A stretch of 64,000 nt of DNA from Prevotella sp. (GCA_022511075.1 JAFLSE010000001.1:62001-126000), one strand, 5' to 3'. Numbered from the stretch's first letter, positions 18,244 through 28,089 are shown. Notes: generated by a model not told the origin, from the letters alone. Numbers and translations are program-made.

Positions 18244-18251
18244 CAAAGGTA
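18244..18251 (-). promoter_or_regulatory. -7 promoter box, minus strand
   Basis: TACCTTTG on the minus strand, 27 bases before the chosen start at 18217. It decides the start of the small secreted protein. Confidence 0.65.
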
Positions 18252-18327
18252 TAGTGTTTTTTCTGGCTGGGCAAGAAAAAGGAGTAATGTGTTCGCACAC
18301 ATTACTCCTTTTTTGATCTTTATCAAT

Positions 18328-18744
18328 TTAGAGTGCTATCATTCCAAGTGCCTTGTTTTCTGCCTCTTCCATAATCTCACGCTCGCCAGGTGCCTTGTCG
18401 TTTATCCCGCAAAGATGTAGAATTCCGTGTATTATCACACGGTGCAGTTCCTCATCGTATGCCTTGCCGAAAAGGTCGGCATTAGTGCGAACAGTGTCGA
18501 GGCTTATCACAAGGTCGCCATTTATGGTATCGCCTTCACTATAGTCAAATGTAATGATATCGGTATAGTAGTCATGGGAGAGATATTCACGGTTTACTTC
18601 GAGAATCTTTTCATCGTTCACAAAAAGGTAGCCAACCTCGCCAACTTTCTTTCCGTATGTGCTTGTCACCGCTTTAATCCACGCTGTGATGGCTCGCTTC
18701 TTTATGTTGGGCATTCTCACGCCTTCGTTGTTATATGTTATCAT
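18328..18744 (-). CDS. ybeY: Endoribonuclease YbeY (rRNA maturation factor)
   Basis: 138 residues. The YbeY metal motif appears as HGILHLCGIND (His106, His110, Asp116): the first two zinc His are conserved, while the usual third His position reads differently (GIND-K instead of GYDH). The central HDYYTDIITFDY region is also typical. YbeY is a single-strand endoribonuclease that takes part in 16S rRNA 3' end processing and ribosome quality control in the cytoplasm. It is the last gene of the ruvB-coaD-ybeY run, with one base between coaD and ybeY, so it is translationally coupled. Confidence 0.9.
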   Translation of the reverse strand: MITYNNEGVRMPNIKKRAITAWIKAVTSTYGKKVGEVGYLFVNDEKILEVNREYLSHDYYTDIITFDYSEGDTINGDLVISLDTVRTNADLFGKAYDEELHRVIIHGILHLCGINDKAPGEREIMEEAENKALGMIAL

Positions 18745-18745
18745 T

Positions 18746-19192
18746 TCATTGTTGCTTTTTAGGCAGATATGCTGTTATATCCTTGCCAAAGCGTTTAAGT
18801 TCCCTCACTGCTGAACTTGACACACTTTGCAGATGCGGCTCACTGAAAAACAGCATGGTGTCTACGCCTGTTATTTGACGGAGAATGTCTGCCTGCTCTC
18901 GTTCATACTCAAAATCCTTAACGCTCCTTATGCCTTTTATTATATAAGAAGCACCTTCACGATGTGCAAAATCACATGTAAGGTCTGTATATTGCCTTAC
19001 CTTTACTTTCGGTTCGTCGGCATATATCTCAGCAATGGCACTTACACGCTCCTCAGCGGAAAGCATACATTGCTTGTTTACATTGACCCCCACGCCGATA
19101 ACAATCTTGTCGAACAAAGGCAGTGCTCTGCGCAATATATTGTCGTGCCCTATGGTATATGGGTCAAAACTGCCTACAAATACTCCAACCAT
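18746..19192 (-). CDS. coaD: Phosphopantetheine adenylyltransferase
   Basis: 148 residues. GSFDPYTIGH at 7-16 is the nucleotidyltransferase TxGH signature, and SSSAVREL near the C-terminus completes the active site. CoaD transfers AMP from ATP to 4'-phosphopantetheine, the penultimate step of coenzyme A synthesis. Length matches the family. It lies 12 bases downstream of ruvB and directly upstream of ybeY. Confidence 0.95.
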   Translation of the reverse strand: MVGVFVGSFDPYTIGHDNILRRALPLFDKIVIGVGVNVNKQCMLSAEERVSAIAEIYADEPKVKVRQYTDLTCDFAHREGASYIIKGIRSVKDFEYEREQADILRQITGVDTMLFFSEPHLQSVSSSAVRELKRFGKDITAYLPKKQQ

Positions 19193-19204
19193 TTTTTATG
19201 TATA

Positions 19205-20239
19205 TTAATCAAAGATATCTGGTTGCATTATGTTTCCGCCATACGGGTTACGGTTATAGTGCTTATATGCCAGTTCCGTAGCCATACGTCCGCGCGGTGT
19301 TCGCTTGAGGAATCCCTCCATTATCAGGAATGGCTCATACACTTCTTCCACGGTTCCGCTGTCCTCGCCTATTGCGGTAGCAATGGTGCTTATACCCACA
19401 GGACCTCCTTTAAACTTGTCGATTATCGTCAACAGTATCTTGTTGTCAATCTCGTCAAGTCCGTATTTATCAATGTTGAGTGCCGACAATGCAACGTTCG
19501 TAATCTTCGTGTCGATGCCTCCGTTACCTTTTACCTGAGCGAAGTCTCTCACACGGCGTAGCAGCGCATTGGCAATACGTGGCGTACCACGGCTCCTGCC
19601 TGCAATTTCCAATGCCGCGTCTTCCGTAATGGGTACACCCATCAGTCGTGCAGAACGTTCTACGATATGTTGCAGCGTGTTTGCATCGTAGTATTCCAAG
19701 TGCATGTTTATTCCGAAGCGGGCACGCAAAGGAGCTGTGAGCAATCCACTGCGTGTGGTAGCAGCCACAAGCGTGAAGGGATTGAGGTCTATCTGTATGC
19801 TTCGCGCCGAAGGACCTTTGTCTATCATTATGTCTATGCGATAATCCTCCATTGCCGAGTATAGATATTCTTCCACTACTGGCGAGAGGCGGTGAATTTC
19901 ATCGATGAAGAGCACGTCATTCTTTTCAAGAGACGTGAGTATTCCTGCCAAGTCGCCTGGTTTGTCGAGTACAGGACCGCTCGTCACCTTGAATCCCACA
20001 CCTAATTCATTGGCAATTATGTTGCTCAATGTCGTCTTTCCCAATCCTGGCGGACCATGCAACAGCGTGTGGTCGAGTGGCTCTCCACGATATTTGGCAG
20101 CCTCCACAAACACTTCGAGATTACTCACCACCTTCTCCTGTCCGCTAAAGTCACCAAACCGCAGAGGGCGCAGGGCATTCTCGAAATCTTTCTCCGTACC
20201 ACCATATTGTTCCTGTCTTATGTCAAAGTCTTCCTGCAT
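19205..20239 (-). CDS. ruvB: Holliday junction branch migration helicase RuvB
   Basis: 344 residues, full length. Walker A GPPGLGKT at 62-69, Walker B FIDEIHRL with DEIH at 113-116, sensor 1 AATTRSG, an arginine finger region (APLRARFG) and the C-terminal winged helix (ending with [11 protein letters not shown]). RuvB is the AAA+ motor that with RuvA moves Holliday junctions. First gene of the run ruvB-coaD-ybeY; the promoter box is at 20262-20269. Confidence 0.97.
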   Translation of the reverse strand: MQEDFDIRQEQYGGTEKDFENALRPLRFGDFSGQEKVVSNLEVFVEAAKYRGEPLDHTLLHGPPGLGKTTLSNIIANELGVGFKVTSGPVLDKPGDLAGILTSLEKNDVLFIDEIHRLSPVVEEYLYSAMEDYRIDIMIDKGPSARSIQIDLNPFTLVAATTRSGLLTAPLRARFGINMHLEYYDANTLQHIVERSARLMGVPITEDAALEIAGRSRGTPRIANALLRRVRDFAQVKGNGGIDTKITNVALSALNIDKYGLDEIDNKILLTIIDKFKGGPVGISTIATAIGEDSGTVEEVYEPFLIMEGFLKRTPRGRMATELAYKHYNRNPYGGNIMQPDIFD

Positions 20240-20261
20240 ATAATTATATTTGTTTTGGGTG

Positions 20262-20269
20262 CAAAGTTA
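20262..20269 (-). promoter_or_regulatory. ruvB promoter -7 box
   Basis: TAACTTTG on the minus strand, 22 bases before the ruvB start. It diverges from the plus-strand box at 20378-20385. Confidence 0.65.
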
Positions 20270-20377
20270 ATCAAAATATTTGAGAAATAAAACCGATAAA
20301 GATATTATTTAAAATACAATGTTTCTTAAAACTTTTGTTTTTTTATTATTCATGAATGCGAATTTCATATTTTTTAC

Positions 20378-20385
20378 TAACTTTG
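20378..20385 (+). promoter_or_regulatory. -7 promoter box for MBL-fold gene
   Basis: TAACTTTG on the plus strand, 36 bases before the start at 20422. The 5' leader has AATTAAGCAAATACTTAATTAAG, a small AT-rich near-palindrome. Confidence 0.65.
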
Positions 20386-20421
20386 CACAATTAAGCAAAT
20401 ACTTAATTAAGTAAAACGATA

Positions 20422-21177
20422 ATGAATATGAAAAAGATTTTTGCATTACTGATTACAGCGATGGGGCTTTGCTCCTGTGGCGAGGCTGTTGCGCAAGGCA
20501 GCAAGTACGAAACTGATGTATTCACTACAAAGAGTGGAAAACAAGTGACATTTTATGCACTGATGCACGCATGCATACGCATTGAGTGTGACGGAAAAGA
20601 GATTGAGATAGACCCCGTAGGAAAACTCGGCAACCGTACCGTGGACTACTCTGCATTTCCAAAGGCCGACTATATCTTTATAACGCATGAGCATGGCGAC
20701 CATTTTGACAAGGAGGCAATAAAACTGCTGTCGAATGAGTCAACACAGGTGATTGCCAACAAGCGATGCGCCGATATGCTCGGCTACGGCAAGGCCATGG
20801 TTAATGGCGACAAGATGGATATTGCTGATGGCTTCACGGTGGAGGCTGTGCCTGCATACAACACTACGGAAGGACACCTGCAGTTTCACCCCAAAGGGCG
20901 CGACAACGGATATATAATCACCGTTGACGGACTGAGGATATACATTGCCGGCGATACGGAGGATATTCCCGAAATGGAAGGCGTAAAAGATATTGACATT
21001 GCCTTCCTGCCTTGCAACCAGCCATACACAATGACTACCGACCAGCTTGTGAAGGCTGCGCGGACTATAAAACCCAAAGTACTGTTCCCTTACCACTACG
21101 GACAGACCGATGTGAGTACCCTGCCAGAGTTGCTGAAAGCCGACGGCGTGGATGTGAGGATAAGGCACTACGAGTAA
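20422..21177 (+). CDS. MBL-fold metal-dependent hydrolase, putative lipoprotein
   Basis: 251 residues. The N-terminus has a hydrophobic segment and LCSC (Cys19), a possible lipobox, so it is probably anchored on the periplasmic side. HEHGDH at 89-94 is the metallo-beta-lactamase metal motif; IAGDTED and LFPYHYGQTD provide the later Asp and His. The overall pattern fits the UlaG/UPF0173 type of MBL hydrolases. Substrate unknown. ATG at 20422 or 20428 (MKKIF) are both possible. Single gene with its own promoter and terminator. Confidence 0.85.
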   Translation: MNMKKIFALLITAMGLCSCGEAVAQGSKYETDVFTTKSGKQVTFYALMHACIRIECDGKEIEIDPVGKLGNRTVDYSAFPKADYIFITHEHGDHFDKEAIKLLSNESTQVIANKRCADMLGYGKAMVNGDKMDIADGFTVEAVPAYNTTEGHLQFHPKGRDNGYIITVDGLRIYIAGDTEDIPEMEGVKDIDIAFLPCNQPYTMTTDQLVKAARTIKPKVLFPYHYGQTDVSTLPELLKADGVDVRIRHYE

Positions 21178-21187
21178 GAATATAAGA

Positions 21188-21220
21188 AAGATGCGCAAAT
21201 AAAGCGCATCTTCTTTTTTT
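21188..21220 (+). terminator. Rho-independent terminator
   Basis: AAGATGCGC (21188-21196) pairs with GCGCATCTT (21204-21212), followed by a run of T. It ends the MBL-fold gene and separates it from the efflux operon. Confidence 0.85.
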
Positions 21221-21263
21221 TAACCTTTTTTAGAATAATGGTTGTTAAAGAATAAAAGAGATT

Positions 21264-21295
21264 TTTGTGTATTAAGAAATAAATAAGTATCTTTG
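21264..21295 (+). promoter_or_regulatory. Promoter of RND efflux operon
   Basis: TTTG at 21264-21267 and TATCTTTG at 21288-21295, spaced 20 bases, match the Bacteroidetes two-box promoter. The leader to the first gene is about 100 bases, long enough for regulation. Confidence 0.7.
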
Positions 21296-21402
21296 CAGCC
21301 TAAAAACTTGAATGGTGACACAAAGTTTCCTAACTTGTGTGGCTATACATATTTATATATAATATATAGGAACGGATAATAATAATAACAAAAATAAAAG
21401 GT

Positions 21403-22605
21403 ATGAGAATGAACAAGATTGTGATGTTTGCGGCTGCTGCCGCAATGTTGGTGTCTTGCGGTAGCAAAAGCGGAGGCGGAAAGCCTAACTTTGGCGACAA
21501 CGAGTATGCCGTAAGGACACTGAAAGGACAAAATGCTGATTTGCAGACCACTTATCCTGCAACGATAAAGGGTGTGCAGGACGTAGAGATTCGTCCGAAA
21601 ATTTCAGGATTCATAACAAAGGTTTGCGTAACCGAAGGTCAGCAGGTGAAGGCTGGTCAGGTGTTGTTTGTGATAGACAACGTTACCTATCAGGCTGCTG
21701 TTAATCAAGCAAAGGCTGCCGTTAACTCGGCAAAGGCACAACTTGCCACTGCGCAGTTGTCATACGAGAACAGCCAGAAGTTGTATGAGAACAACGTGAT
21801 AGGAGAGTTTGACCTGTCGTCTACACGCAACAGCTACGAGACAGCGAAGGCTGCCGTTGCACAGGCCGAGGCAAACTATGCCGCTGCAAAGCAAAACTTG
21901 GACTTCTGCTATGTTACCAGTCCTGCCACGGGTGTGGTTGGCGAATTGCCATACAAGGTTGGTGCGCTCGTAAGTTCATCGAGCCAGCAGCCACTGACAA
22001 CCGTTTCTGACATAAGGACAATGCAGATCTACTTCTCAATGACCGAGAAGGAAATAATGGACTTTACAAGGAAAGACGGCGGAATGACTGCTGCCATAAA
22101 GGATTTCCCGGCAGTGAAGTTGAAGTTGGCTGACGGTACAATCTTCAATCACGACGGACACATCTCTGCCATCAGTGGCGTTATCGACGCTGCCAAGGGT
22201 ACTCTTCAGGTGCGTGCCGACTTCAGCAATCCGGAATCTTTGCTGAAGAGCGGAGGCTCTGGCTCTGTAATCATACCGAGAGTTACGCAGAACGCCATCG
22301 TTGTTCCGCAGGATGCTGTCGTTCAGGTGCAGGATAAGTTTTTCGTGTACGTAGTGGAGAAAGACAACAAGGTTAAGTACACGCCTGTTACAGTCAATCC
22401 CGAGAACGACGGCAAGACCTATATCATTGAGAGCGGTGTGAAGGCTGGCGAGACTATTGTGGTTTATGGTGTTACGACTCTTACCGACGGTATGGAAATA
22501 AAGCAACTCACAGAAGCACAATATGCAGAGAAACTTGAGAAAGCCGAGAAACTTGGCGAGGCGCAGAGCGACCTCGGTGCTTTCAAGAAGGCAATGGGAA
22601 TGTAG
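21403..22605 (+). CDS. RND efflux periplasmic adaptor, lipoprotein
   Basis: 400 residues. The lipobox LVSC has Cys19. After it come the membrane-fusion protein domains in order: beta-barrel/lipoyl half (IRPKISGFITKVCVTEGQ), an alpha-helical hairpin rich in Ala, Gln and Lys (about 95-170), the second lipoyl half (PATGVVGELPY), a beta-barrel domain and a membrane-proximal domain. This is the AcrA/MexA type that links an inner-membrane RND pump to the outer-membrane channel. First gene of a three-component operon; 30 bases separate it from the pump gene. Confidence 0.93.
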   Translation: MRMNKIVMFAAAAAMLVSCGSKSGGGKPNFGDNEYAVRTLKGQNADLQTTYPATIKGVQDVEIRPKISGFITKVCVTEGQQVKAGQVLFVIDNVTYQAAVNQAKAAVNSAKAQLATAQLSYENSQKLYENNVIGEFDLSSTRNSYETAKAAVAQAEANYAAAKQNLDFCYVTSPATGVVGELPYKVGALVSSSSQQPLTTVSDIRTMQIYFSMTEKEIMDFTRKDGGMTAAIKDFPAVKLKLADGTIFNHDGHISAISGVIDAAKGTLQVRADFSNPESLLKSGGSGSVIIPRVTQNAIVVPQDAVVQVQDKFFVYVVEKDNKVKYTPVTVNPENDGKTYIIESGVKAGETIVVYGVTTLTDGMEIKQLTEAQYAEKLEKAEKLGEAQSDLGAFKKAMGM

Positions 22606-22635
22606 AATTATTTATTTCAAAGACATTGAAAGACA

Positions 22636-25600
22636 ATGAAATTAGATAGATTTATCGAACGCCCGGTGCTCTCCACGGTTATCTCAATCGTGATAGTGAT
22701 TCTGGGTTTCATAGGACTGGTGTCGCTGCCTATTGAGCAGTATCCCGACATCGCCCCTCCAACGGTGATGGTGCGCGCCTCATATAGCGGTGCCAACGCC
22801 GAGACGGTGCTCAACTCGGTGCTTGCCCCACTTGAGGAGCAGATTAACGGTGTGGAAGGAATGACATACATGACTTCTGCCGCCACCAACGACGGTTCGG
22901 GCTCAATAACGATTTACTTTAAGCAGGGTTACAATGCCGACATGGCGCAGGTGAACGTGCAAAACCGTGTGTCGCAGGCTTCGGCACTCCTTCCTTCGGA
23001 GGTAACACGTGCCGGTGTGATGGTGATGAAGCGTCAGACAAGTACGGTGCTCATCTTCGCCATAACCGGTGACCCGAAGAAATACGACTCGCAGTTCCTC
23101 GGCAACTACGCCGATATCAACATCATTCCTGCCGTTAAGCGTGTGAATGGTGTGGGTGAGTGCCAGGCAATGGGTCTGCAGTCGTATACAATGCGCTTGT
23201 GGCTCGACCCGATAAAGATGAAGAGCCACGGTCTTATGCCGAGCGACATCACCGGCATATTGGCACAGCAGAATATCGAGGCTGCTCCCGGTAAGTTTGG
23301 TGAGCAGACAGAAAACCAATACGAGTATACCATTCGTTATAAAGGTCGTCTGAAGACTCCCGAGGAGTTTCAGGATATGATTATAACGAGCAACACCGAT
23401 GGTCAGACAGTCCGTGTGAAGGACGTGGCAAAGGTGGAACTCGGCGGTCTTTACTATTCGTTCAGTCAGGCGGTTGACGGTGATCCTTCGTGTATGATGA
23501 TGGTTACGCAGACTGCCGGTAGTAACGCTACGCAGATTGCGAAAGACGTGAAGGAAGTTATCGCCAATGCAGAGAAGTCGCTGCCTCCGGGTGTGCAGAT
23601 GAAGGTGATGCAGGACGTTACGGAGTTCATCGACGCATCAATCGAGGAACTTGTTAAGACTCTCTTCGAGGCGTTCGTGCTCGTATTCATCGTGGTTTAC
23701 ATCTTCTTGCAGGACTTCCGCTCAACGCTCATACCGCTCATTGCTGTGCCGGTGTCGTTGATTGGTACGTTCTTCTTCCTCTACGTGTTCGGGTTCTCGC
23801 TCAACCTCCTTACCTTGGCGGCGCTTGTGCTTGCCATCGCCATTGTGGTCGACGATGCCATTGTGGTTGTGGAGGCTGTGCATGCAAAACTTGACCTCGG
23901 TTACAAGAGCACGCTTCTTGCCTCAAAGGATGCCATGAGCGAGATTGCAGGAGCCATCATCTCCATTACGCTTGTGATGGCTGCCGTGTTCGTGCCAGTG
24001 TCGTTCCTCGGCGGAACGAGTGGTACGTTCTATCGCGAGTTCGGTGTTACCATGGCTATCTCAATCGTCATTTCGGCTCTTAACGCCTTGACGCTCTCGC
24101 CTGCACTTTGTGCCGTGCTGCTGAAGCCTCACAACGAGGACGGCTCTGAGCGCAAGATGTCGCTTATAGACCGTTTCCATGCATCGTTCAATGCTGCATA
24201 CGGCAAGATGCAAAACAAGTATCAGAAAGGTGCACGCCGCATAGTGGAACGCCCGATAATAGCCATAATTGCAGTTATTATTGGTATCGTTACGATGGGT
24301 ACGCTCATGGCTACCACTCGTACTGGTCTTGTGCCTGACGAGGATACGGGTACGTTGTTCGTTACCGTTTCCACAGCTCCGGGTACGAGCTTGAAGAAAA
24401 CCAATGCCGTGATGGACAGGGTTGACAATATGCTCAAGTCTAATCCTGCCATTAAGAGTACGCTGCGTATCACTGGTTACAGTTTCATTGGTGGTCAAGG
24501 TTCAAACCAGGGTACTTTCATCGTTAAGTTGAAGAGTTTCGAGGAACGTAACGCCGCAGAAGGACCATTGAAGTTCATCGGCGTTCACAATCTCGGTTCT
24601 ACGATGGTGCTCGGTATGATTTACAAGCAGACGGCAGCCATAAAGGATGCGCAGATTCTTGCCTTCCAGCCGCCTATGGTGCAGGGTTTCTCTGCTACCA
24701 ACGGTGTAACGTTCTCTATGCAGGACCGTACTGGTGGCGATGTAAACAAGTTTTTCGAGGTTACGCAACAGTTCCTCGGCGAACTTAACAAGCGTCCCGA
24801 GGTTACAAATGCCATGACGCAGTACAACTCGAAATATCCGCAGTATATTATGGATGTCGACGTTGCCAAGTGTAAGCAGAGCGGCATCGACCCGTCGGTT
24901 GTTCTCTCAACAATGCAGGGTTACTTCGGTGGTCTCTACGCCTCTAACTTCAACAGCTACGGTAAACTCTACCGTGTTATGATACAGGCGGCTCACGAGT
25001 TCCGCAGCGACGAGAAGAGTCTCGACAACATATATGTGCGCACGGCTACGGGTGAGATGAGCCCTATAAACTCATACGTGAGCCTTACGAAGGTTTACGC
25101 TCCGCAGGAGATTGACCGTTTCAACCTCTTTACATCTATCAACGTCAACGCATCGGCTTCGGAGGGTTACTCTACGGGTGATGTAATCAAGGCGATGGAA
25201 GAGGTTGCTGCCGAAAAACTGCCAGAGGGCTATTCATACGAGTTCTCTGGTCTTACACGTTCCGAGCAGCAGTCGAGCGACTCTACTGCCCTCATCTTTG
25301 TGCTCTGTCTCACATTCGTTTACCTCATCCTTTCGGCACAGTACGAGAGTTATATCCTTCCTCTGTCGGTTATTCTCTCAATACCGTTCGGACTCGCAGG
25401 TGCGTTCATCTTTACAACATTGTTCGGTAAGCAGAACGACATCTATATGCAGATTGCGCTCATCATGCTCATCGGTCTTTTGGCAAAGAACGCCATCCTT
25501 ATCGTTGAGTTTGCCCTTGAGCGCCGCCGCACGGGTATGGCTATCTCGTGGTCGGCAGTGCTTGGTGCTGCAGCCCGTCTGCGTCCTATCCTCATGACTT

Positions 25601-25884
25601 CGCTTGCCATGATTATCGGTCTGTTGCCGTTGCTCGTTCCAATGGGTGTGGGCTACAATGGTAACATGACGCTCGGTGCGGCTGCCGTGGGCGGTATGCT
25701 CATCGGTATGCTCTGCCAGATTATGGTTGTGCCGGCCCTCTTCTACGTCTTCCAGATGTTGCAGGAGAAGCTGAAGCCGTTAGTATTCGACGACGACAAT
25801 GCCCATGTGGACTCTGAGCTTAAGCAGTACACCAACCCGTATGCTGCTGCCCAGTTGCAAAATCAGATGGACAAGAACAAGTAA
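22636..25884 (+). CDS. RND multidrug efflux pump, inner-membrane permease
   Basis: 1082 residues, slightly longer than AcrB. It begins with the typical FIERPVLSTVISIVIVILG first TM helix and has the two large periplasmic loops and two blocks of TM helices. The proton-relay Asp pair is visible in AIAIVVDDAIVVVEAVH. The family (HAE1) exports hydrophobic drugs, bile-type compounds and dyes using the proton gradient. The C-terminus is extended and charged. It lies between the adaptor and OMF genes, 13 bases before the latter. The drug range cannot be read from sequence. Confidence 0.96.
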   Translation: MKLDRFIERPVLSTVISIVIVILGFIGLVSLPIEQYPDIAPPTVMVRASYSGANAETVLNSVLAPLEEQINGVEGMTYMTSAATNDGSGSITIYFKQGYNADMAQVNVQNRVSQASALLPSEVTRAGVMVMKRQTSTVLIFAITGDPKKYDSQFLGNYADINIIPAVKRVNGVGECQAMGLQSYTMRLWLDPIKMKSHGLMPSDITGILAQQNIEAAPGKFGEQTENQYEYTIRYKGRLKTPEEFQDMIITSNTDGQTVRVKDVAKVELGGLYYSFSQAVDGDPSCMMMVTQTAGSNATQIAKDVKEVIANAEKSLPPGVQMKVMQDVTEFIDASIEELVKTLFEAFVLVFIVVYIFLQDFRSTLIPLIAVPVSLIGTFFFLYVFGFSLNLLTLAALVLAIAIVVDDAIVVVEAVHAKLDLGYKSTLLASKDAMSEIAGAIISITLVMAAVFVPVSFLGGTSGTFYREFGVTMAISIVISALNALTLSPALCAVLLKPHNEDGSERKMSLIDRFHASFNAAYGKMQNKYQKGARRIVERPIIAIIAVIIGIVTMGTLMATTRTGLVPDEDTGTLFVTVSTAPGTSLKKTNAVMDRVDNMLKSNPAIKSTLRITGYSFIGGQGSNQGTFIVKLKSFEERNAAEGPLKFIGVHNLGSTMVLGMIYKQTAAIKDAQILAFQPPMVQGFSATNGVTFSMQDRTGGDVNKFFEVTQQFLGELNKRPEVTNAMTQYNSKYPQYIMDVDVAKCKQSGIDPSVVLSTMQGYFGGLYASNFNSYGKLYRVMIQAAHEFRSDEKSLDNIYVRTATGEMSPINSYVSLTKVYAPQEIDRFNLFTSINVNASASEGYSTGDVIKAMEEVAAEKLPEGYSYEFSGLTRSEQQSSDSTALIFVLCLTFVYLILSAQYESYILPLSVILSIPFGLAGAFIFTTLFGKQNDIYMQIALIMLIGLLAKNAILIVEFALERRRTGMAISWSAVLGAAARLRPILMTSLAMIIGLLPLLVPMGVGYNGNMTLGAAAVGGMLIGMLCQIMVVPALFYVFQMLQEKLKPLVFDDDNAHVDSELKQYTNPYAAAQLQNQMDKNK

Positions 25885-25897
25885 AAACAGATAGACG

Positions 25898-27286
25898 ATG
25901 AAAATTGCAAAGATAATACTATTCGTTTCTGCCGCTGCCGTTATGGGCAGTTGCGGAATATACAACAAGTATGAGCGTCCGGAGGTGAACGCCACGGGGC
26001 TGGTGCGCGACACGGTGAGTGCCTACGACACACTTGCCGTGGCAGACACCGCAAGTTTCGGTAACCTGCCGTGGTGCAGCGTGTTCACCGACCCACAACT
26101 GCAGGCTCACATCAATTACGCCCTTGAGCACAACACCAACCTGCTAAACGCAGCGCTCAACGTTAAGATGGTAGAGGCACAGCTTATGGCAGCTCGTTTG
26201 GCATTCCTGCCTTCGTTCACGTTGTCACCGCAGGGAACGCTGTCGTCGTGGGACGGCAGCAAGCCTTCAAAAGTCTACTCCCTGCCTGTTCAGGCAAGTT
26301 GGAGTCTTGACCTCTTCGGCAACCTGCTCAATGCAAAGCGCAGTGCACAGATGTCGCTTCTTGCCACAAAGGATTATCAACTCGTTGTCAAGACAGGCGT
26401 AATAGCAAACGTGGCAAACATGTACTACACGCTCATGATGCTCGACAAGCAACTTGAGATAGTAGATAGCATGTCGGTGCTTACCAAGGACACCTGGGAC
26501 AAGATGAAGCAGCAGAAAGAGTGGGGACGCGGCGTTTACGAGACAAGCGTAAAGAGTGCCGAGGCAAGTTACTACTCGGTACTCTCACAGGCTGCCGACC
26601 TGAAGCGCCAGATACGCGAGACGGAAAACTCAATGTCATTGCTTCTCGGACAGCCGGCGCAGACAATAAAGCGCGGAAGGCTTGAAGATCAGAGTCTGCC
26701 TTCGTCGTTCAGCACGGGAGTTGCCATCAATATGCTCAACAACCGCCCCGATGTTCACTATGCAGAGATGAGCCTCGCCTCCTGTTTCTACAACACCCAG
26801 AAGGCACGTTCACAGTTCTATCCTAACATCACTATCAGCGGTAGCGGTGCATACACCAATAGTGGCGGCATGGGTATAGTGAATCCTGGCAAGATGCTGC
26901 TTAGCGCAGTGGGCAGTCTCGTACAGCCAATATTTGCCCGTGGTCAGATTATTGCTGGCTTGAAGGTGGCGAAGGCGCAGCAGGAGCAGGCTTTCAACAC
27001 ATGGCAGAACGCAGTGTTGGCTGCCGGCAGCGAGGTGAGCAATGCCCTTGTGCTCTACAACTCTTCCGCCGAGAAGAGCAGCCTTGACGGCAAGCGTGTG
27101 GATGCTCTTACCCAGAATGTGGACATGACGCTGCAACTCTTCAACTCAAGGTCGGCAACGTATTTCGAGGTGATAACGGCGCAGAGCAACCTGCTCAACG
27201 CCCAGATTGCCAAGGTGCAGGACGACTTCTATAAGATGCAGGCTGTCGTAAACCTCTACTATGCACTTGGTGGAGGCAGGGATTAA
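25898..27286 (+). CDS. Outer-membrane efflux channel, TolC/OprM (NodT) family lipoprotein
   Basis: 462 residues. MGSC near residues 16-19 is the lipobox. Two homologous halves are visible, each with long helices (ALEHNTNLLNAALNVKMVEAQL in the first half and AQSNLLNAQIAKVQDDFYKM in the second), and DLFGNL and NNRPDV are motifs of the OprM/NodT group. It forms the trimeric outer-membrane channel for the RND pump encoded just upstream. It ends 23 bases before the LpxA-like gene. Confidence 0.93.
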   Translation: MKIAKIILFVSAAAVMGSCGIYNKYERPEVNATGLVRDTVSAYDTLAVADTASFGNLPWCSVFTDPQLQAHINYALEHNTNLLNAALNVKMVEAQLMAARLAFLPSFTLSPQGTLSSWDGSKPSKVYSLPVQASWSLDLFGNLLNAKRSAQMSLLATKDYQLVVKTGVIANVANMYYTLMMLDKQLEIVDSMSVLTKDTWDKMKQQKEWGRGVYETSVKSAEASYYSVLSQAADLKRQIRETENSMSLLLGQPAQTIKRGRLEDQSLPSSFSTGVAINMLNNRPDVHYAEMSLASCFYNTQKARSQFYPNITISGSGAYTNSGGMGIVNPGKMLLSAVGSLVQPIFARGQIIAGLKVAKAQQEQAFNTWQNAVLAAGSEVSNALVLYNSSAEKSSLDGKRVDALTQNVDMTLQLFNSRSATYFEVITAQSNLLNAQIAKVQDDFYKMQAVVNLYYALGGGRD

Positions 27287-27309
27287 TCTTTCAAAAAACC
27301 GCAAGAACT

Positions 27310-28089
27310 ATGAGTAATATAAGTCAACAAGCGTATATAGACCCCAAGGCGAAGATAGGAAACAACGTTACCATTTATCCTTTCGCTTATATTGAGGGTG
27401 ATGTTGAGATAGGCGACGACTGCGTTATCTATCCTTACGCCAGCATTATGAACGGCACGCACATGGGGCGTGGCAACAAGGTTTTCCAGAACACCGTGCT
27501 CGGTGCAGAGCCGCAGGACTTCAACTATAAGGGTGATGCCACTCGTCTGGTGATAGGCGATGAGAATATCTTCCGTGAGAACGTGGTTATCAACCGTGCC
27601 ACGTTCACTACGGGCGAGACACGCATCGGCAACCGCAACTTCTTTATGGAAGGCGTTCACGTATCGCACGACACGAAGGTAGATGACTACTGCACCTTCG
27701 GTTACGGTACGAAGGTTGCCGGCGACTGCGAGGTACACAGCGGAGTGATATTCTCTTCCAGTGTTATCATCAACCCCAACGTGCGCATTGGTGGTGCTTC
27801 AATGGTGACGGGAGGTGTGCGCGTAAGCCGCGATGTTCCTCCGTTTATTGTAGCCACCCACAATCCAGTGGAGTACGGCGGTGTCAATGAAACGTTGCTC
27901 AGGTCGTCTGGCTTCTCCGAAAAGGTCATTGGTCACATTGCCAATGCCTACCGTCTGGTGTTCCACGGACAGACCTCCGTAGTAGACGCAATAAACCAGA
28001 TAAAGCAACAGGTGCCCGACGGTGATGCCGTGCGCAGCATTGTCAAGTTCCTCTCTTCTTCCGAGATAGGAATCATATCGAAGATTTAG
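27310..28089 (+). CDS. LpxA-like acyltransferase (left-handed beta helix), divergent paralog
   Basis: 259 residues with hexapeptide repeats (IGDDCVI, IGNRNF and so on) and the LpxA C-terminal helical domain. The catalytic His of LpxA seems kept (His117 and His120 in HVSHD), but the positions of two other E. coli active-site His differ: AGDCEV has Asp139 where E. coli has His144, and IFSSSV replaces the AVHQF segment with His160. LpxA puts a 3-hydroxyacyl chain on UDP-GlcNAc in lipid A synthesis. From memory, Bacteroidales also encode a more canonical LpxA elsewhere, so this may be a second enzyme with another acyl or sugar substrate. Co-transcribed with the efflux operon (gap 23 bases). Confidence 0.8.
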   Translation: MSNISQQAYIDPKAKIGNNVTIYPFAYIEGDVEIGDDCVIYPYASIMNGTHMGRGNKVFQNTVLGAEPQDFNYKGDATRLVIGDENIFRENVVINRATFTTGETRIGNRNFFMEGVHVSHDTKVDDYCTFGYGTKVAGDCEVHSGVIFSSSVIINPNVRIGGASMVTGGVRVSRDVPPFIVATHNPVEYGGVNETLLRSSGFSEKVIGHIANAYRLVFHGQTSVVDAINQIKQQVPDGDAVRSIVKFLSSSEIGIISKI

